Part shown: positions 9,171 through 17,736 of the stretch, piece by piece
Position numbering within the stretch: the first letter of the stretch is position 1
How the letters are laid out: every line of letters starts with the position of its first letter
Assembly (NCBI GenBank): GCA_963717155.1
Contig: OY970326.1
Location: forward strand, 2,294,001-2,358,000
Length of the DNA: 64,000 nt
Direction: 5' to 3'
Source of the DNA: G963717155 sp963717155
GTDB taxonomy: Bacteria > Actinomycetota > Thermoleophilia > Gaiellales > JALYLC01
The notes under the pieces: generated by a model
The model's database searches: none
Told to the model about the DNA's origin: nothing
Seen by the model: only the letters and a program-made list of their open reading frames with translations
Program-made: the position numbers and the translations under genes

Positions 9171-9893
9171 CTAGAGCGACGGGAGCGTGTCGATTCCGGC
9201 GGTACGGAGGACGTGATCGACCGCTACCTGCAGCCACCACACGCGATCGGTGAACAGCAGCAGACCGAACGCGACGAGCAGCGCGCCCGAGAGCATGCGC
9301 AGCATCTCGTAGCGATCGCGGATGAACCGCAGCGCGACGATCGTCCGGCCGAACGCGACCGCGAGCAGCAGCAGGGGGACGGCCAGCCCGGCCGCGTACA
9401 CCGCCAGCAGCCCGGCCGCACGCGGCACGCTCGCGGTCGAGGACGCGAGCACGAGGATGCCGCCGAGCACCGGCGTCATGCACGGTGTGAAGCAGAGCCC
9501 GAAGGCGGCTCCCATCACGGCCGGCGAGCCGCTCCGCCGGGCCGGCTCGAGCGCCGGTGCGAGCGCGCGGTCGAGGGCGGGAACCGGCAGCAGGCCGAGC
9601 AGCGCGAATCCGATCGCGACGACGATGATGCCGGAGGCCATCGTCAGCTCGTCCCGGTGTCCCTGGAGCGCACTGCCCAGCAGCCCTGCGGCGACTCCCA
9701 GGATCACGAAGACGCCGCCGAAGCCGAGCACGAACGGGATCGCCGCCCCCAGCGCGCGACGCCCGGCTCCGGGGCCCCCGCCGCCGGGAACGCTGCCGGT
9801 CAGCGTTGCGAGGTACCCGGGGACGAGGGGCAGGACGCACGGTGTCGCAAAGCTCAGGATCCCGGCTGCGAACGCGAGTGCGACGTGGCTCAT
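9171..9893 (-). CDS. ccdA: CcdA-type thiol-disulfide membrane transporter
   Basis: 240 residues with about six transmembrane helices. The two redox cysteines of the CcdA/DsbD-beta family are seen in FATPCVLPLVPGY near the N-terminus and in GLCFTPCMTPVLGG in the middle. The protein passes reducing power from cytoplasmic thioredoxin across the membrane to CcmG-like proteins, which keep apocytochrome c and heme ligation reduced. The ATG at 9893 overlaps the ccmH stop by 4 nt, giving a tight ccmG-ccmH-ccdA operon. The heme lyase and CcmE genes of the pathway are not in this window. Confidence 0.92.
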   Translation of the reverse strand: MSHVALAFAAGILSFATPCVLPLVPGYLATLTGSVPGGGGPGAGRRALGAAIPFVLGFGGVFVILGVAAGLLGSALQGHRDELTMASGIIVVAIGFALLGLLPVPALDRALAPALEPARRSGSPAVMGAAFGLCFTPCMTPVLGGILVLASSTASVPRAAGLLAVYAAGLAVPLLLLAVAFGRTIVALRFIRDRYEMLRMLSGALLVAFGLLLFTDRVWWLQVAVDHVLRTAGIDTLPSL

Positions 9894-10369
9894 TCGAACC
9901 GGGCCAGCTCGTCGTCGAGTTGCGCCTCGAGCGCCGCGCGCCTGGCCGGGTCGTCGCCTAGGGCGGCGGGGCTCTCGCCTCCCCTGGGTCGACCGCGGAG
10001 CCAGCGACGCGCGAGCCACACCGCGAGGACCGCACCGGCGATCACCGCCGCGATCGGGGCGATCCAGGCGACCAGGCCGAACCCGGAGCGCGGAGGGGCG
10101 GCCAGCACCTGTGGCCCGAACTGCGCGACGAGCGCGCTCTTGACGCGGGCCTTCGACCATCCGGCCGCGTGTGCACGGCGGAGGTAGGCGCGCACCCGGT
10201 TGGCTGCCGGCGCAGTCGAGATGTCGAGGCGCTCGCCCTTGCAGGTCGGGCACATCAGCTCGGTCTGGATGCCGACGACCGTCCAGTCCGGCGTCGCGGC
10301 GATGCTCGCAGGCACGACGACTGCCAGCGCTGCGAGCGCGACGAGCAGGCAGCGTCGCGTCCGGGTCAT
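9890..10369 (-). CDS. ccmH: CcmH-like cytochrome c maturation protein
   Basis: 159 residues. A signal peptide (residues 1-25) is followed by the redox pair Cys40-Pro-Thr-Cys43, in ELMCPTCKGERLDIS, the place where CcmH family proteins have LRCxxCQ. The segment VRAYLRRAHAAGWSKARVKSALVAQFGPQVL matches the CcmH three-helix domain. One transmembrane helix (about 100-120) and a short cytoplasmic tail end the protein. It should reduce the CXXCH thiols of apocytochrome c outside the membrane. The frame is open to 10681, but the ATG at 10369 is chosen because it overlaps the ccmG stop by 4 nt and starts the signal peptide. Confidence 0.87.
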   Translation of the reverse strand: MTRTRRCLLVALAALAVVVPASIAATPDWTVVGIQTELMCPTCKGERLDISTAPAANRVRAYLRRAHAAGWSKARVKSALVAQFGPQVLAAPPRSGFGLVAWIAPIAAVIAGAVLAVWLARRWLRGRPRGGESPAALGDDPARRAALEAQLDDELARFE

Positions 10370-10911
10370 TGCGCGACGGCGCGTGTGAGGGCGCTGTCGA
10401 GCGTCTCCGCGCTCGCCAGCTGGTCGACCTCGAGGTGGTAGACGGCACGTCCGCTCCGGCCGATCACGAACGTCTCGGGAAACCCGGTGACGCCGTAGCT
10501 GTCCTTGATCGAGTCGTCGGCAGCGTGCACGAGCGGGTAGCGGACGTTGTGCGTGCGCGCGAAGGAGCGCGCATCGGAGGTCAGATCCTGCGCATCGAGG
10601 CCGAGAAAGACGACGCCGCGCGAGCGCCAGCGTGCCGCGAGCGCGTTGAGGTCCGAGGCCTCGTCCTGACAGCCCACGCACCAGGACGCCCAGAAGTTGA
10701 GCACCACGACCTTGCCGCGAAGCGACTGCAGGCTCACCCGCTTCCCGCCGCTCAGGGCGGGCAGGTCGAACGCCGGCGCCATCGGCTGGGACCCGCTCGC
10801 GATCGCCGAGACGAAATCGGCGCCCCGATCCTTCTGTACAAGCCGCAGTGCAAGCAGACCGACGAGTGCCAGGAGCACCACGACCGCGCCAGCCTGCAGC
10901 GCACGCTTCAC
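10366..10911 (-). CDS. CcmG/ResA-like membrane-anchored thioredoxin
   Basis: 181 residues: an N-terminal membrane anchor (about 6-24), then a TlpA/ResA thioredoxin fold with the active site WCVGC (Cys78, Cys81), the lead-in VVVLNFWASW, and the cis-proline segment GVTGFPETFVI. It keeps apocytochrome c or CcmH reduced outside the membrane, with electrons from CcdA encoded two genes downstream. It is the first gene of the three-gene maturation operon and lies 4 nt after the stop of the L,D-transpeptidase gene, so it may also be read through from there. The symbol could be ccmG or resA; sequence alone does not separate them. Confidence 0.9.
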   Translation of the reverse strand: MKRALQAGAVVVLLALVGLLALRLVQKDRGADFVSAIASGSQPMAPAFDLPALSGGKRVSLQSLRGKVVVLNFWASWCVGCQDEASDLNALAARWRSRGVVFLGLDAQDLTSDARSFARTHNVRYPLVHAADDSIKDSYGVTGFPETFVIGRSGRAVYHLEVDQLASAETLDSALTRAVAQ

Positions 10912-10915
10912 TGCG

Positions 10916-11926
10916 CTAGTCCACGATCCACACGCGTGTGCCGACCTTCACGTGGTCGAACACCCACTCGGCGTCGGGCACCTGCATCCGGATGCAGCCG
11001 TGCGACTCGCTATAGCCGATCGACGCGGGCGCATCGGTGCCGTGGATGCCGACGCCGGGCGAGTCGATGCCCATCCAGCGCGTGCCGAGCGGGTTGTTCG
11101 GGCCCGGCGGCACAGGCTTCAGGCCGGCCGCCCACGCGTCGTTGGTCGGCGGGTACCACGTCGGGAAGCGCTCCTTGATGATGATGTGGAACGCCCCGAC
11201 CGGAGTCGGATAGATCGGCTGGCCGACGGCGACACCGAAGCGCCGGACGACGTTCTGGCCCTTGTACAGCGTCAGCGAGTGCCTGCCGCGATCGATCACG
11301 ATCGCGTTCGGCAGCTTCGACGCCAGCACCGTGGGCTTGAGGATCTTCAGCGGCAGCGTGACGGCCGGGCGCGCCGGATTGCGCAGCGCGCTCACGATCG
11401 CCTCACGTGCCGAGGTCTTGTCGATCGTGCGACCCCAGACGTCCTTCCAGACGAACGGCTTCTCGCTCTTGAGCACGACCTTCGCGTCGATCGGCTGGCG
11501 GCCGAACGTGTGCGCGAGATAGGCCAGGTAGCTGTTGACCTTCGATCCCACGACCTTCGTGACGACGGGGATGTCGCCGGTCGGCGCGGTCGGAACCCGC
11601 CCGACCGTGTACGCGAGGCGCACCGGGTTGTTGACGTACACGTGCAGGCCGAGGCGCTTCGCCGTCGCGGTGAAGGTGTGCTTGCCGAGCGTGAACGTGA
11701 CCGGCGTCTGGTACGCGGCCCCGAGCGCCGCACGGGCCTGGCTCGTGGTGAGGCCACCGACGGGCACGCCGCCGATCGTGACCCCGGACGCGATGAGGCC
11801 GTCAGCCGGCGGGACAGGGGCGGCGGGTACCGCCGGAGCGGTCGTCGTCGGAGGCGGAGTCGTGTCGGCAAAGGCCGCGCCAGGCACGGCCGCGACCAGC
11901 ACGGCGGCGAGGAGCAAGCTGCGCAC
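10916..11926 (-). CDS. L,D-transpeptidase with peptidoglycan-binding domain
   Basis: 336 residues starting at GTG. A signal peptide (about 1-20) and a Thr/Pro-rich linker are followed by a PG_binding_4-like domain (about 45-190), then the YkuD catalytic domain (about 205-336). The active-site signature is plain: HGTDA, then YSESHGCIRM with the catalytic cysteine near residue 311. It forms 3-3 crosslinks in the cell wall or anchors proteins to it. Upstream frame extension to 12304 runs into the GAF gene and is rejected. A 31-nt gap separates it from the upstream GAF gene, so shared transcription is likely. Confidence 0.9.
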   Translation of the reverse strand: MRSLLLAAVLVAAVPGAAFADTTPPPTTTAPAVPAAPVPPADGLIASGVTIGGVPVGGLTTSQARAALGAAYQTPVTFTLGKHTFTATAKRLGLHVYVNNPVRLAYTVGRVPTAPTGDIPVVTKVVGSKVNSYLAYLAHTFGRQPIDAKVVLKSEKPFVWKDVWGRTIDKTSAREAIVSALRNPARPAVTLPLKILKPTVLASKLPNAIVIDRGRHSLTLYKGQNVVRRFGVAVGQPIYPTPVGAFHIIIKERFPTWYPPTNDAWAAGLKPVPPGPNNPLGTRWMGIDSPGVGIHGTDAPASIGYSESHGCIRMQVPDAEWVFDHVKVGTRVWIVD

Positions 11927-11957
11927 GGGCGAAAGTGTAGACGAGGCCAACCGCTGA

Positions 11958-14792
11958 TCAGAGGGCAGCGAGGAGCATCGCGCGCTCGGCCGCGGACGCC
12001 GACACGGGTCGCTCGGGGTCGAGCGACACCAGCACGACGAGCCCGTGCTCGCCACCACGCCCGAGTGGCACGAGGGCCGCCGAGCTCCCGGTGCGCAGGA
12101 ACGGCCCGAGCGGGCCGCCGTCGTCGCGCGCGCCGAGCACGACCGCCTCTCCCTCGAGCGCCCGCGTGACTCCCTCGTCTGCGAGCGGCAGTCCGCGCTC
12201 GAGCACGCGGCGGACAGGCTCCTCGTGGGAGCCGGGAACGACGTGCAGCCCGGTGGGGGTGAGCACGCCATCGGCGAGCCGCTGCACCGCGACGCCGGCT
12301 GCACCCGTCATACCGGCGATGGCATGCGCGAGCGCCTCGTCGCGGGCCTCGCCTGACAGCGCGGCACGCGCAACCACCTCGAACGCGGCCAGGCTCGCCT
12401 CGCGCTCGGCTGCCCCGCGGCCGAGCTCGGACGCCTGCTCCTGCAACCGGGCGGCCGACGCGGCCAGCTCGGACGCGGCGAGGGCGGACTCGGCCGGTCG
12501 GGCGAGGCGGCCGATCACCTCGGCCGCGTCGCTCCGGTCGCCGGGCTCGCTGAAGCCCGCGACCAACAGCCCGAGCGTCTCGTCTCCGTGGCGCAGCGCC
12601 GCGGCGACGGCCGAGCCGAGGCCCGACTCGCGCGCACGCCCGGCGAGGCGGGCATCGGCCACGAGATCCGCGACGGCGACGACCCGCGGGCGATCACCGC
12701 TGTCGTCGAGCATCGCCGCGGCAAGCGCGGGCGCCTCGGCGGGAAGCTCGCGCTCGTGCAGCACCCGCAGCGACCCGTCCGCCTCCCGTACGCACAGCCC
12801 GACGGCGTCGGCGCCGGTCAGCGCGATCGCCGCATCCACGAGGCCTGACGCGGTGAGCGCTCCGCGCGGCGCGACCGCCTCGAGCAGGGCCTCGGCATCG
12901 CGCACGCGCCGCTCGACCTCGGAGCGCTCGGCGGCCTGCCGTAGCGCGTCGGCCGTGCGGCTCGCGAACACGATCAGCGGCGCGCTGGCCGAGGCGCTGC
13001 GCGCCGACTCGCGATCCGCGAAGGAGAGCTGCAGCACGCCGACGGCACGCCCGCGGCTCCGCAAGGGCAGCGAGAGCACGACCGGCGAACCGGCTCCGGC
13101 GAGCGCGGCGACTCCCTCGGCATCACCGCCGGTGAGCGTCGGCTGGTCGTGGCGCAGCGCGGCGACGGCGAGGGCGACCCCCGGCGTTCCCGGCTCGTCG
13201 ACCGGCCCGTGGGCTCCCGCGAGCGCCGGCCCATCCGGACCGACGACGTAGACCACGGCCCGCTGGGCCCCGATCGCGGCCTGGGCGTGGCGTGCGGCGG
13301 CACGTGCAACGGCTCCGGCGTCGACGCCCGCGACGAGCGCATCGCCGAGCGCACGCAGCGGCAGCGGCGCCGACGGCGTGCGCCTTCGCTCGCCGAGTGC
13401 GAGATAGAGCCCGCACAGCGACGCTGCGAGGCGGACGAGCTCGCGCTCGGCGTCCGCCAGCATCTCGCCGCTCCGACGCACGACCTCGAGCAGTCCCCGG
13501 GGACGGCCCGATGTCCTGATCGGCACGCCGAACGCGGTGGCGGCCTCCGGCTGCCCCGGGCCCTGGACCCAGAGCGGCTCCTCGAAGTTGACCTCGTTGC
13601 CGGCGAGCACGGCGGGCAGCACGCCCTCGGCCGCCGGCGTCGCACGTCCGGCAAGCTCCGCGGCGAGCGCGGGCGAGTCGGCGTGCACCGCGCGGGTCAC
13701 GACGACGTTCCGCCGCGGATCGAGCAGCCGCACGAGCGCGACCTCACCGCCGGCCAGACCGGACGCCGCGAACGCCAGCAGCGACAGCGCGGCTCCCTCG
13801 TCGCCGGCGAGAGCGGCATCGCCCGCTCGGCGAAGCAGGGCGACCTGCTCGCTCAGCCGTCGGGCACCCGTCGACGATCGGGCGGCCGCGAGCACGCGAC
13901 CGGCGATCTCGGCGACACCGTCGGCGAGCGCGACCTCGTCCGAGCCCAGCGGCTCGCCGCCGTCTCGGCCGCAGAAGACGAGGCCGACCGGCGTTCCAGC
14001 GGCATCGCGCAGCGCGACGGCGATCACGGCCTCGGGCCGCTCCTCGCCCTCGTAGGGGATCTCCGCGGGGTCGGTGGTGATCCACGCGTGCTCCGACTCG
14101 AGCGCAGCGCCCGCGAAGCCATCGGCGACACGCAGTGTCCAACGCTGCACGAAGCCCGAGCCGCGCCCGACGGCGGCTGCGATCACGAGACGCCCGTCCG
14201 CCTCGGGCAACGCCACTGCGCCCCAGTCGCAGCGCAGCGTCTCGGCGGTCGTCCGCGCGATCTGGGCGAGGGCGCCATCGACATCCACGGAGGCGGCCGC
14301 GAGCGCGCCCGCAGCCTCGCGCATCTGGTCGAGCTGCGCCGCGCGACGTCGCAGGATCGCCCGGTGAGCGGCCTCGACCTCCGCCACCGCGGCAGCGGCG
14401 ACCCGCTCGACGAGGCGCCCCGACGCTCCTACGAGCTCGACTGCGGCGCGCGCCTCGACACCGGCACACGCCTGAAGGACGGATCCGAGCGCGCCATGCA
14501 GGCCGTGCAGGGCGGACGCCAGCGGCAGGCCGCCGGCGACAGCGCGAGCTACGCGCCGGCCGAGTGGAACCGCGGCGGCCTCCTCGCGACGCGGGTCGCG
14601 CAGGCCGTCCTCGAGCGCGTCGAGGGCCATGTCGACCGCCTCGCGGACCGAGCCGAACGGCACACCGTCTGCGGCCACGGCGTCGTGCGCCGCGAGTGCG
14701 GCGCGCTCGAGCAGCACGGCGCGCCGGGCGACGAGCAGCGCGATCGTCGCACCCGAGCCGTCATCGACGGTTGCGTCTGGTTCCACTTCCAT
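11958..14792 (-). CDS. Large multi-GAF domain protein without a visible output domain
   Basis: About 944 Ala-rich residues. After an N-terminal helical region (about 1-160, resembling the RsbR/PucR-type sensor helices) I see about five GAF-like segments, recognisable by repeats of the type WGAVALPEADGRLVIAAAVG, PVGLVFCGRDG, GVPIRTSGRPRGLLEVV and RGRAVGVLQLSF, each closed by a helix ending in a LYLAL-like or ADALRQAAER stretch. No kinase, cyclase, PP2C or DNA-binding domain follows the last GAF. It may bind small ligands and act through partners. Start: the ATG at 14792 is chosen; a GTG at 14822 with a close AGGA is possible and adds ten residues. The gene is divergent from a small membrane protein. 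Confidence 0.7.
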   Translation of the reverse strand: MEVEPDATVDDGSGATIALLVARRAVLLERAALAAHDAVAADGVPFGSVREAVDMALDALEDGLRDPRREEAAAVPLGRRVARAVAGGLPLASALHGLHGALGSVLQACAGVEARAAVELVGASGRLVERVAAAAVAEVEAAHRAILRRRAAQLDQMREAAGALAAASVDVDGALAQIARTTAETLRCDWGAVALPEADGRLVIAAAVGRGSGFVQRWTLRVADGFAGAALESEHAWITTDPAEIPYEGEERPEAVIAVALRDAAGTPVGLVFCGRDGGEPLGSDEVALADGVAEIAGRVLAAARSSTGARRLSEQVALLRRAGDAALAGDEGAALSLLAFAASGLAGGEVALVRLLDPRRNVVVTRAVHADSPALAAELAGRATPAAEGVLPAVLAGNEVNFEEPLWVQGPGQPEAATAFGVPIRTSGRPRGLLEVVRRSGEMLADAERELVRLAASLCGLYLALGERRRTPSAPLPLRALGDALVAGVDAGAVARAAARHAQAAIGAQRAVVYVVGPDGPALAGAHGPVDEPGTPGVALAVAALRHDQPTLTGGDAEGVAALAGAGSPVVLSLPLRSRGRAVGVLQLSFADRESARSASASAPLIVFASRTADALRQAAERSEVERRVRDAEALLEAVAPRGALTASGLVDAAIALTGADAVGLCVREADGSLRVLHERELPAEAPALAAAMLDDSGDRPRVVAVADLVADARLAGRARESGLGSAVAAALRHGDETLGLLVAGFSEPGDRSDAAEVIGRLARPAESALAASELAASAARLQEQASELGRGAAEREASLAAFEVVARAALSGEARDEALAHAIAGMTGAAGVAVQRLADGVLTPTGLHVVPGSHEEPVRRVLERGLPLADEGVTRALEGEAVVLGARDDGGPLGPFLRTGSSAALVPLGRGGEHGLVVLVSLDPERPVSASAAERAMLLAAL

Positions 14793-14852
14793 GCGGGGTT
14801 CAGGATACGCCCGACCGACCACACTTCCTGCGCTTGCGGTACGCTCATTCCG

Positions 14853-15092
14853 ATGTCTGACGGGCCCGGACGGCGACGGCGCTGGGTTTCAGAGTCCGAA
14901 GACCCAGCGCTCGAGGTACAGCTACAGCGCGAGCTCGAGCAGCGTCGACAGGCACGAATCGATGCGCGCCGCCGCCGCCGCTACGAACGGCGCGAGGGTC
15001 TGCTGTTCTGGACCTTCGCCCTGCTGCTCGCAGGTCTGGTCGGATTGATCGGCTACGGCGTGGTGATCGTGACGCGCTCAGTCCTGGGCTAG
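14853..15092 (+). CDS. Small single-pass membrane protein
   Basis: 79 residues: a basic, charged N-terminal half with a long Arg/Gln/Glu helix (QLQRELEQRRQARIDARRRRR) followed by one transmembrane helix (about 50-72, LLFWTFALLLAGLVGLIGYG) and a short tail. Orientation would be N-terminus inside by the positive-inside rule. It starts 30-60 nt from the divergent GAF gene and its last 15 nt overlap the end of the convergent zinc-ribbon gene. Family not recognised; short basic one-pass proteins like this are common in actinomycetes. Confidence 0.6.
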   Translation: MSDGPGRRRRWVSESEDPALEVQLQRELEQRRQARIDARRRRRYERREGLLFWTFALLLAGLVGLIGYGVVIVTRSVLG

Positions 15093-15329
15093 CGCGTCAC
15101 CAGGGAGTGCGTCCTTCGTCAGGAGACCGCGCGCCGTGAACGGGCTCCAGCGAGCGGATTCCCAGTGCGCGCCGTGGCACATCGGGCATGTCGGCACGAG
15201 CCCGAAGGTGACGATGCCGTAGCCGCAGTCGAGGCAGCGATAATCGCCGGCCCCTCGTGCGCCGGCTTCGACGATCGCGCTCGTGTGGGTGTCAGCCTCC
15301 GCGGCCGACCTCTCGAGGTGTAGGGCCAT
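15078..15329 (-). CDS. Small zinc-ribbon protein
   Basis: 83 residues with two Cys pairs, YRCLDCGYG and TCPMCHG, 11 residues apart, which form a typical rubredoxin-like zinc ribbon around residues 33-50. The rest is short and unstructured. A strong GGAGGG ribosome site 5 nt upstream of the ATG at 15329 decides this start over longer frames reaching 15554. It is divergent from the membrane-protein gene at 15527 with a roughly 200-nt spacer that must hold both promoters. Function not known. Confidence 0.7.
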   Translation of the reverse strand: MALHLERSAAEADTHTSAIVEAGARGAGDYRCLDCGYGIVTFGLVPTCPMCHGAHWESARWSPFTARGLLTKDALPGDALAQD

Positions 15330-15526
15330 TCCGAACCCTCCCCACCGTTTGTCCTGCGGCCGGTCGGAGCCGCGGCCGGTGCGGCCTGGTGGCGAACCAC
15401 ACCGTAGGCCGAAAGGTAGCAGGTTCGACGAGCATTTCCCGCCGGCTCGCAGGAATCGCGGGCGTCTCAAAGAAAGCGCAACATGGGTGGTTGTCCCGCC
15501 CGCTTCCATCGCCCAGGAGGCATCCC

Positions 15527-15916
15527 GTGAGTCAGCGATCCTTCGACCCGGCAACCGTGCCCTCGAGCCGCTGGCTCGCAGGCGGCGGCGCGCTCGTCCT
15601 TCTCATCTCGCTCTTCCTCGACTGGTTCGGTACAGGCGGCTACTCCGAGACGGGCTGGGATGCCCTCGACGGCGACAAGCTGGTGGGCCTCTTCGCGCTG
15701 GTCGCGCTTGTGCTCATCGGTCTCGAGATGTTCGGCGCGACGCTCTCGCTTCCGGTCGATCCGTCCCTCGTGGTACTGGCGTGCGGGGGGCTCTCACTGA
15801 TGATCATCGTGCTGCGCTTCATCGATCTCTCGAACTTCGAGTACGGCATCTTCATCGCGCTCCTCGCGGCGGTCGCCCTGACCGTCGGTGGCTGGCTCGA
15901 GCTGCAGGCCAGGTAG
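15527..15916 (+). CDS. Four-helix membrane protein, hypothetical
   Basis: 129 residues with about four transmembrane segments (LAGGGALVLLISLFLDWF, LVGLFALVALVLIGLEMF, SLVVLACGGLSLMIIVL, GIFIALLAAVALTVGGW). GTG start with AGGAGG 6 nt upstream, the best ribosome site near here. An SLFLDWF-then-short-loop-then-helix layout resembles small membrane proteins seen in many actinomycetes with no known function. Nothing catalytic is visible. The following gene begins 33 nt after the stop and may be co-transcribed. Confidence 0.7.
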   Translation: MSQRSFDPATVPSSRWLAGGGALVLLISLFLDWFGTGGYSETGWDALDGDKLVGLFALVALVLIGLEMFGATLSLPVDPSLVVLACGGLSLMIIVLRFIDLSNFEYGIFIALLAAVALTVGGWLELQAR

Positions 15917-15949
15917 CGCGACCGGGGTCGGCACTATGCTGGAACGTCG

Positions 15950-16663
15950 ATGGCCCGACGGACCGCCGCTCTCAAGCCACAGCTGAACCAGATCCGCACC
16001 TGGGCGCGCGAGGGCCGCACCGATGCCTGGATCGCCTACCAGCTCGGCACGACCGCGCTGACCGTGCAGGAGTTCCGCTCCGAGCACGGCCTCGACCGCG
16101 GCGGCGGAGCCCCCGTCGAGGAGCCCGTCACACCCGAGCTCGTGGTGCAGACGATCTCGTTCGACTCGCCCCCGCCAGTCACGACGCCTGAAGTCGCCGA
16201 CGCCTCGAACGAGCCGCCACCCGCTGCTCGCTCGCGCCGCCAGCGCCGAAGCCGTACCGCGGCGAGCGAGGAGGCCGCACCGAAGGTCGAGGCCGCGAGC
16301 GAACCCGTGAGCGAGGCCGAGACCGAGACGACCGCCGTCGACGGTACCGGCGACCCCGACCGGGCGAGGCGCCGTCGCCGTCGCGGGGGCCGCGGCGGTG
16401 CCAGCGGCGCGGCAGCCGAGGGCGCCGCGCCTGCCGAGGAGGCCGCGACCGAACGGCCCGAGGCGGGCGGACAGCCTGCTCGCCCGCGACGTCGTCCCCG
16501 CACGCCCGCCTACACCGGATCGGTCGTGGCGGGCGCGGTCATCGTGCTCGATCCCGCGATCGCGCGGAGCGCCGCGTGGCGCGCCCACTGGGCGGATGCC
16601 AGCGCGTTCGACGTCGTCATCGACGACGAGCAGATCGTGTTGCGCCGCCGCTCCGCCGGCTAG
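15950..16663 (+). CDS. HTH-like protein with long Ala/Arg/Glu-rich disordered linker
   Basis: 237 residues in three parts. Residues 1-45 look like a small helix-turn-helix (LNQIRTWAREGRTDAWIAYQLGTTALTV). Residues 50-185 are low-complexity Ala/Glu/Pro/Arg, with a basic RRRRRRGGRGG cluster like RNA-binding RGG tracts. Residues 185-237 form a compact domain (VVAGAVIVLDPAIARSAAW...VVIDDEQIVLRRR). No family recognised. The layout, a short HTH plus disordered basic linker, would suit a nucleic-acid-binding protein, but that is inference. Its stop lies 27 nt from the stop of the convergent regulator gene. Confidence 0.65.
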   Translation: MARRTAALKPQLNQIRTWAREGRTDAWIAYQLGTTALTVQEFRSEHGLDRGGGAPVEEPVTPELVVQTISFDSPPPVTTPEVADASNEPPPAARSRRQRRSRTAASEEAAPKVEAASEPVSEAETETTAVDGTGDPDRARRRRRRGGRGGASGAAAEGAAPAEEAATERPEAGGQPARPRRRPRTPAYTGSVVAGAVIVLDPAIARSAAWRAHWADASAFDVVIDDEQIVLRRRSAG

Positions 16664-16690
16664 GCCGGCGACCACTCGGCCGAGCGGTAC

Positions 16691-17302
16691 TCAGCCGAAC
16701 TGGGTGACGCGCACGCGCAGCAGCGCCTTCGCCTGCTCGACGAGCGAGAGCGGGTCGAGCGGCTTCCCGATGAACGCGCTTGCTCCGCGCTCCTCGGCGT
16801 CATCGCCGTCATCGACCTTGCCCGAGAACATGATCACCGGCAGCGTCTCGACGCCGTGCTTCTCGCGGACGCGCCGCAGCATCTCCCAGCCATCGATTCC
16901 AGGAAGCGTCACGTCGAGCATCACGAGGTCCGGCGGATCCTCGTCGAGCGCCGCGAGGCCCTCTTCGGCACTCGACGCCTCTCGAACCTGCATCCCGTCG
17001 AACTCCAGGTTGACGCGGATGAACTCGCGCAACCGCGGGTCGTCGTCGACCACGAGCACCACCGCATCGCCGCGTGCGCGAGAGCCCGCCCCGTTCCGCT
17101 GGATGAACGAGTCGAGGTCGGACCGGAGGAAGCGGCGATGGCCGCCAGGCGTATAGAACACCGGCAGCCGGCCGCTATCGGTCCAAACCCTGACGGTGCT
17201 CTGAGCAATTCCGAGATACTTCGCGGCTTGCCCGAGCGTGAGCCAGTTCGGCTCTGCTGATTGTGCGCCGCTACGACGCGGGCGAGGCTCACTCGGAGAC
17301 AT
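16691..17302 (-). CDS. MerR-type HTH fused to a response-regulator receiver domain
   Basis: 203 residues. An excisionase/MerR-like winged helix lies at about 20-70 (LTLGQAAKYLGIAQSTVRVWTDSGRLP and GGHRRF), followed by a receiver domain at about 80-200 with Asp86/Asp87, phosphoacceptor Asp130 in VMLDVTLPGIDGW, and the conserved lysine in FIGKPL. DNA binding at the N-terminus and receiver at the C-terminus is the reverse of the usual response regulator. No histidine kinase is nearby. I use the ATG at 17302; a TTG at 17311 is possible. The roughly 110 nt upstream contain no other gene. Confidence 0.85.
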   Translation of the reverse strand: MSPSEPRPRRSGAQSAEPNWLTLGQAAKYLGIAQSTVRVWTDSGRLPVFYTPGGHRRFLRSDLDSFIQRNGAGSRARGDAVVLVVDDDPRLREFIRVNLEFDGMQVREASSAEEGLAALDEDPPDLVMLDVTLPGIDGWEMLRRVREKHGVETLPVIMFSGKVDDGDDAEERGASAFIGKPLDPLSLVEQAKALLRVRVTQFG

Positions 17303-17413
17303 GCAGAGCAATCTACCAGTGAAGGCCCCGGTCCATGCAGTTTTCGTTCGAATCTGTCAGCCGGGCGACAAGTTTCGAGAGATTGCAAGGCTCAGGCACT
17401 GTTAAGTGTCCGC

Positions 17414-17734
17414 CTAGGGGACCCAGTCGGACGCGCTCCGGGCCGCTTCCGCGAACACGGCATCGGCCGTGACCCCGAGGTCGTGGGCATAGGCCGCACC
17501 CGGTGCCGCCAGCTGCGCGACGTCCCTCGCCCACCGCGCCGACCCCTCGTACACCCGCGCGATGTCGTTCATCGAGTAGGTCTGCCCGAGCCGGCGACGG
17601 AGGTCGCGCCGCAGCGCCGCGACGACGCGATCGTAGTTCGCGGCGCGCGCAGGGTCGCGGTTGCGCGCGGCCGCCAGCCGCCGCTCTCCGTCGGCCCAGT
17701 CTCGCCGCATCGACTCGATCCGCGGATCTGCCAT
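17414..17734 (-). CDS. Conserved hypothetical protein downstream of DUF501
   Basis: 106 residues, highly charged in the first half (helical, many Arg/Asp), then an Ala-rich helix and a C-terminal SASDWVP. No signal peptide or membrane helix. I chose the ATG at 17734, 2 nt after the DUF501 stop, which makes the pair a coupled two-gene unit; the longer frame to 17752 would start inside DUF501. Function not known. Confidence 0.6.
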   Translation of the reverse strand: MADPRIESMRRDWADGERRLAAARNRDPARAANYDRVVAALRRDLRRRLGQTYSMNDIARVYEGSARWARDVAQLAAPGAAYAHDLGVTADAVFAEAARSASDWVP

Positions 17735-17736
17735 CG

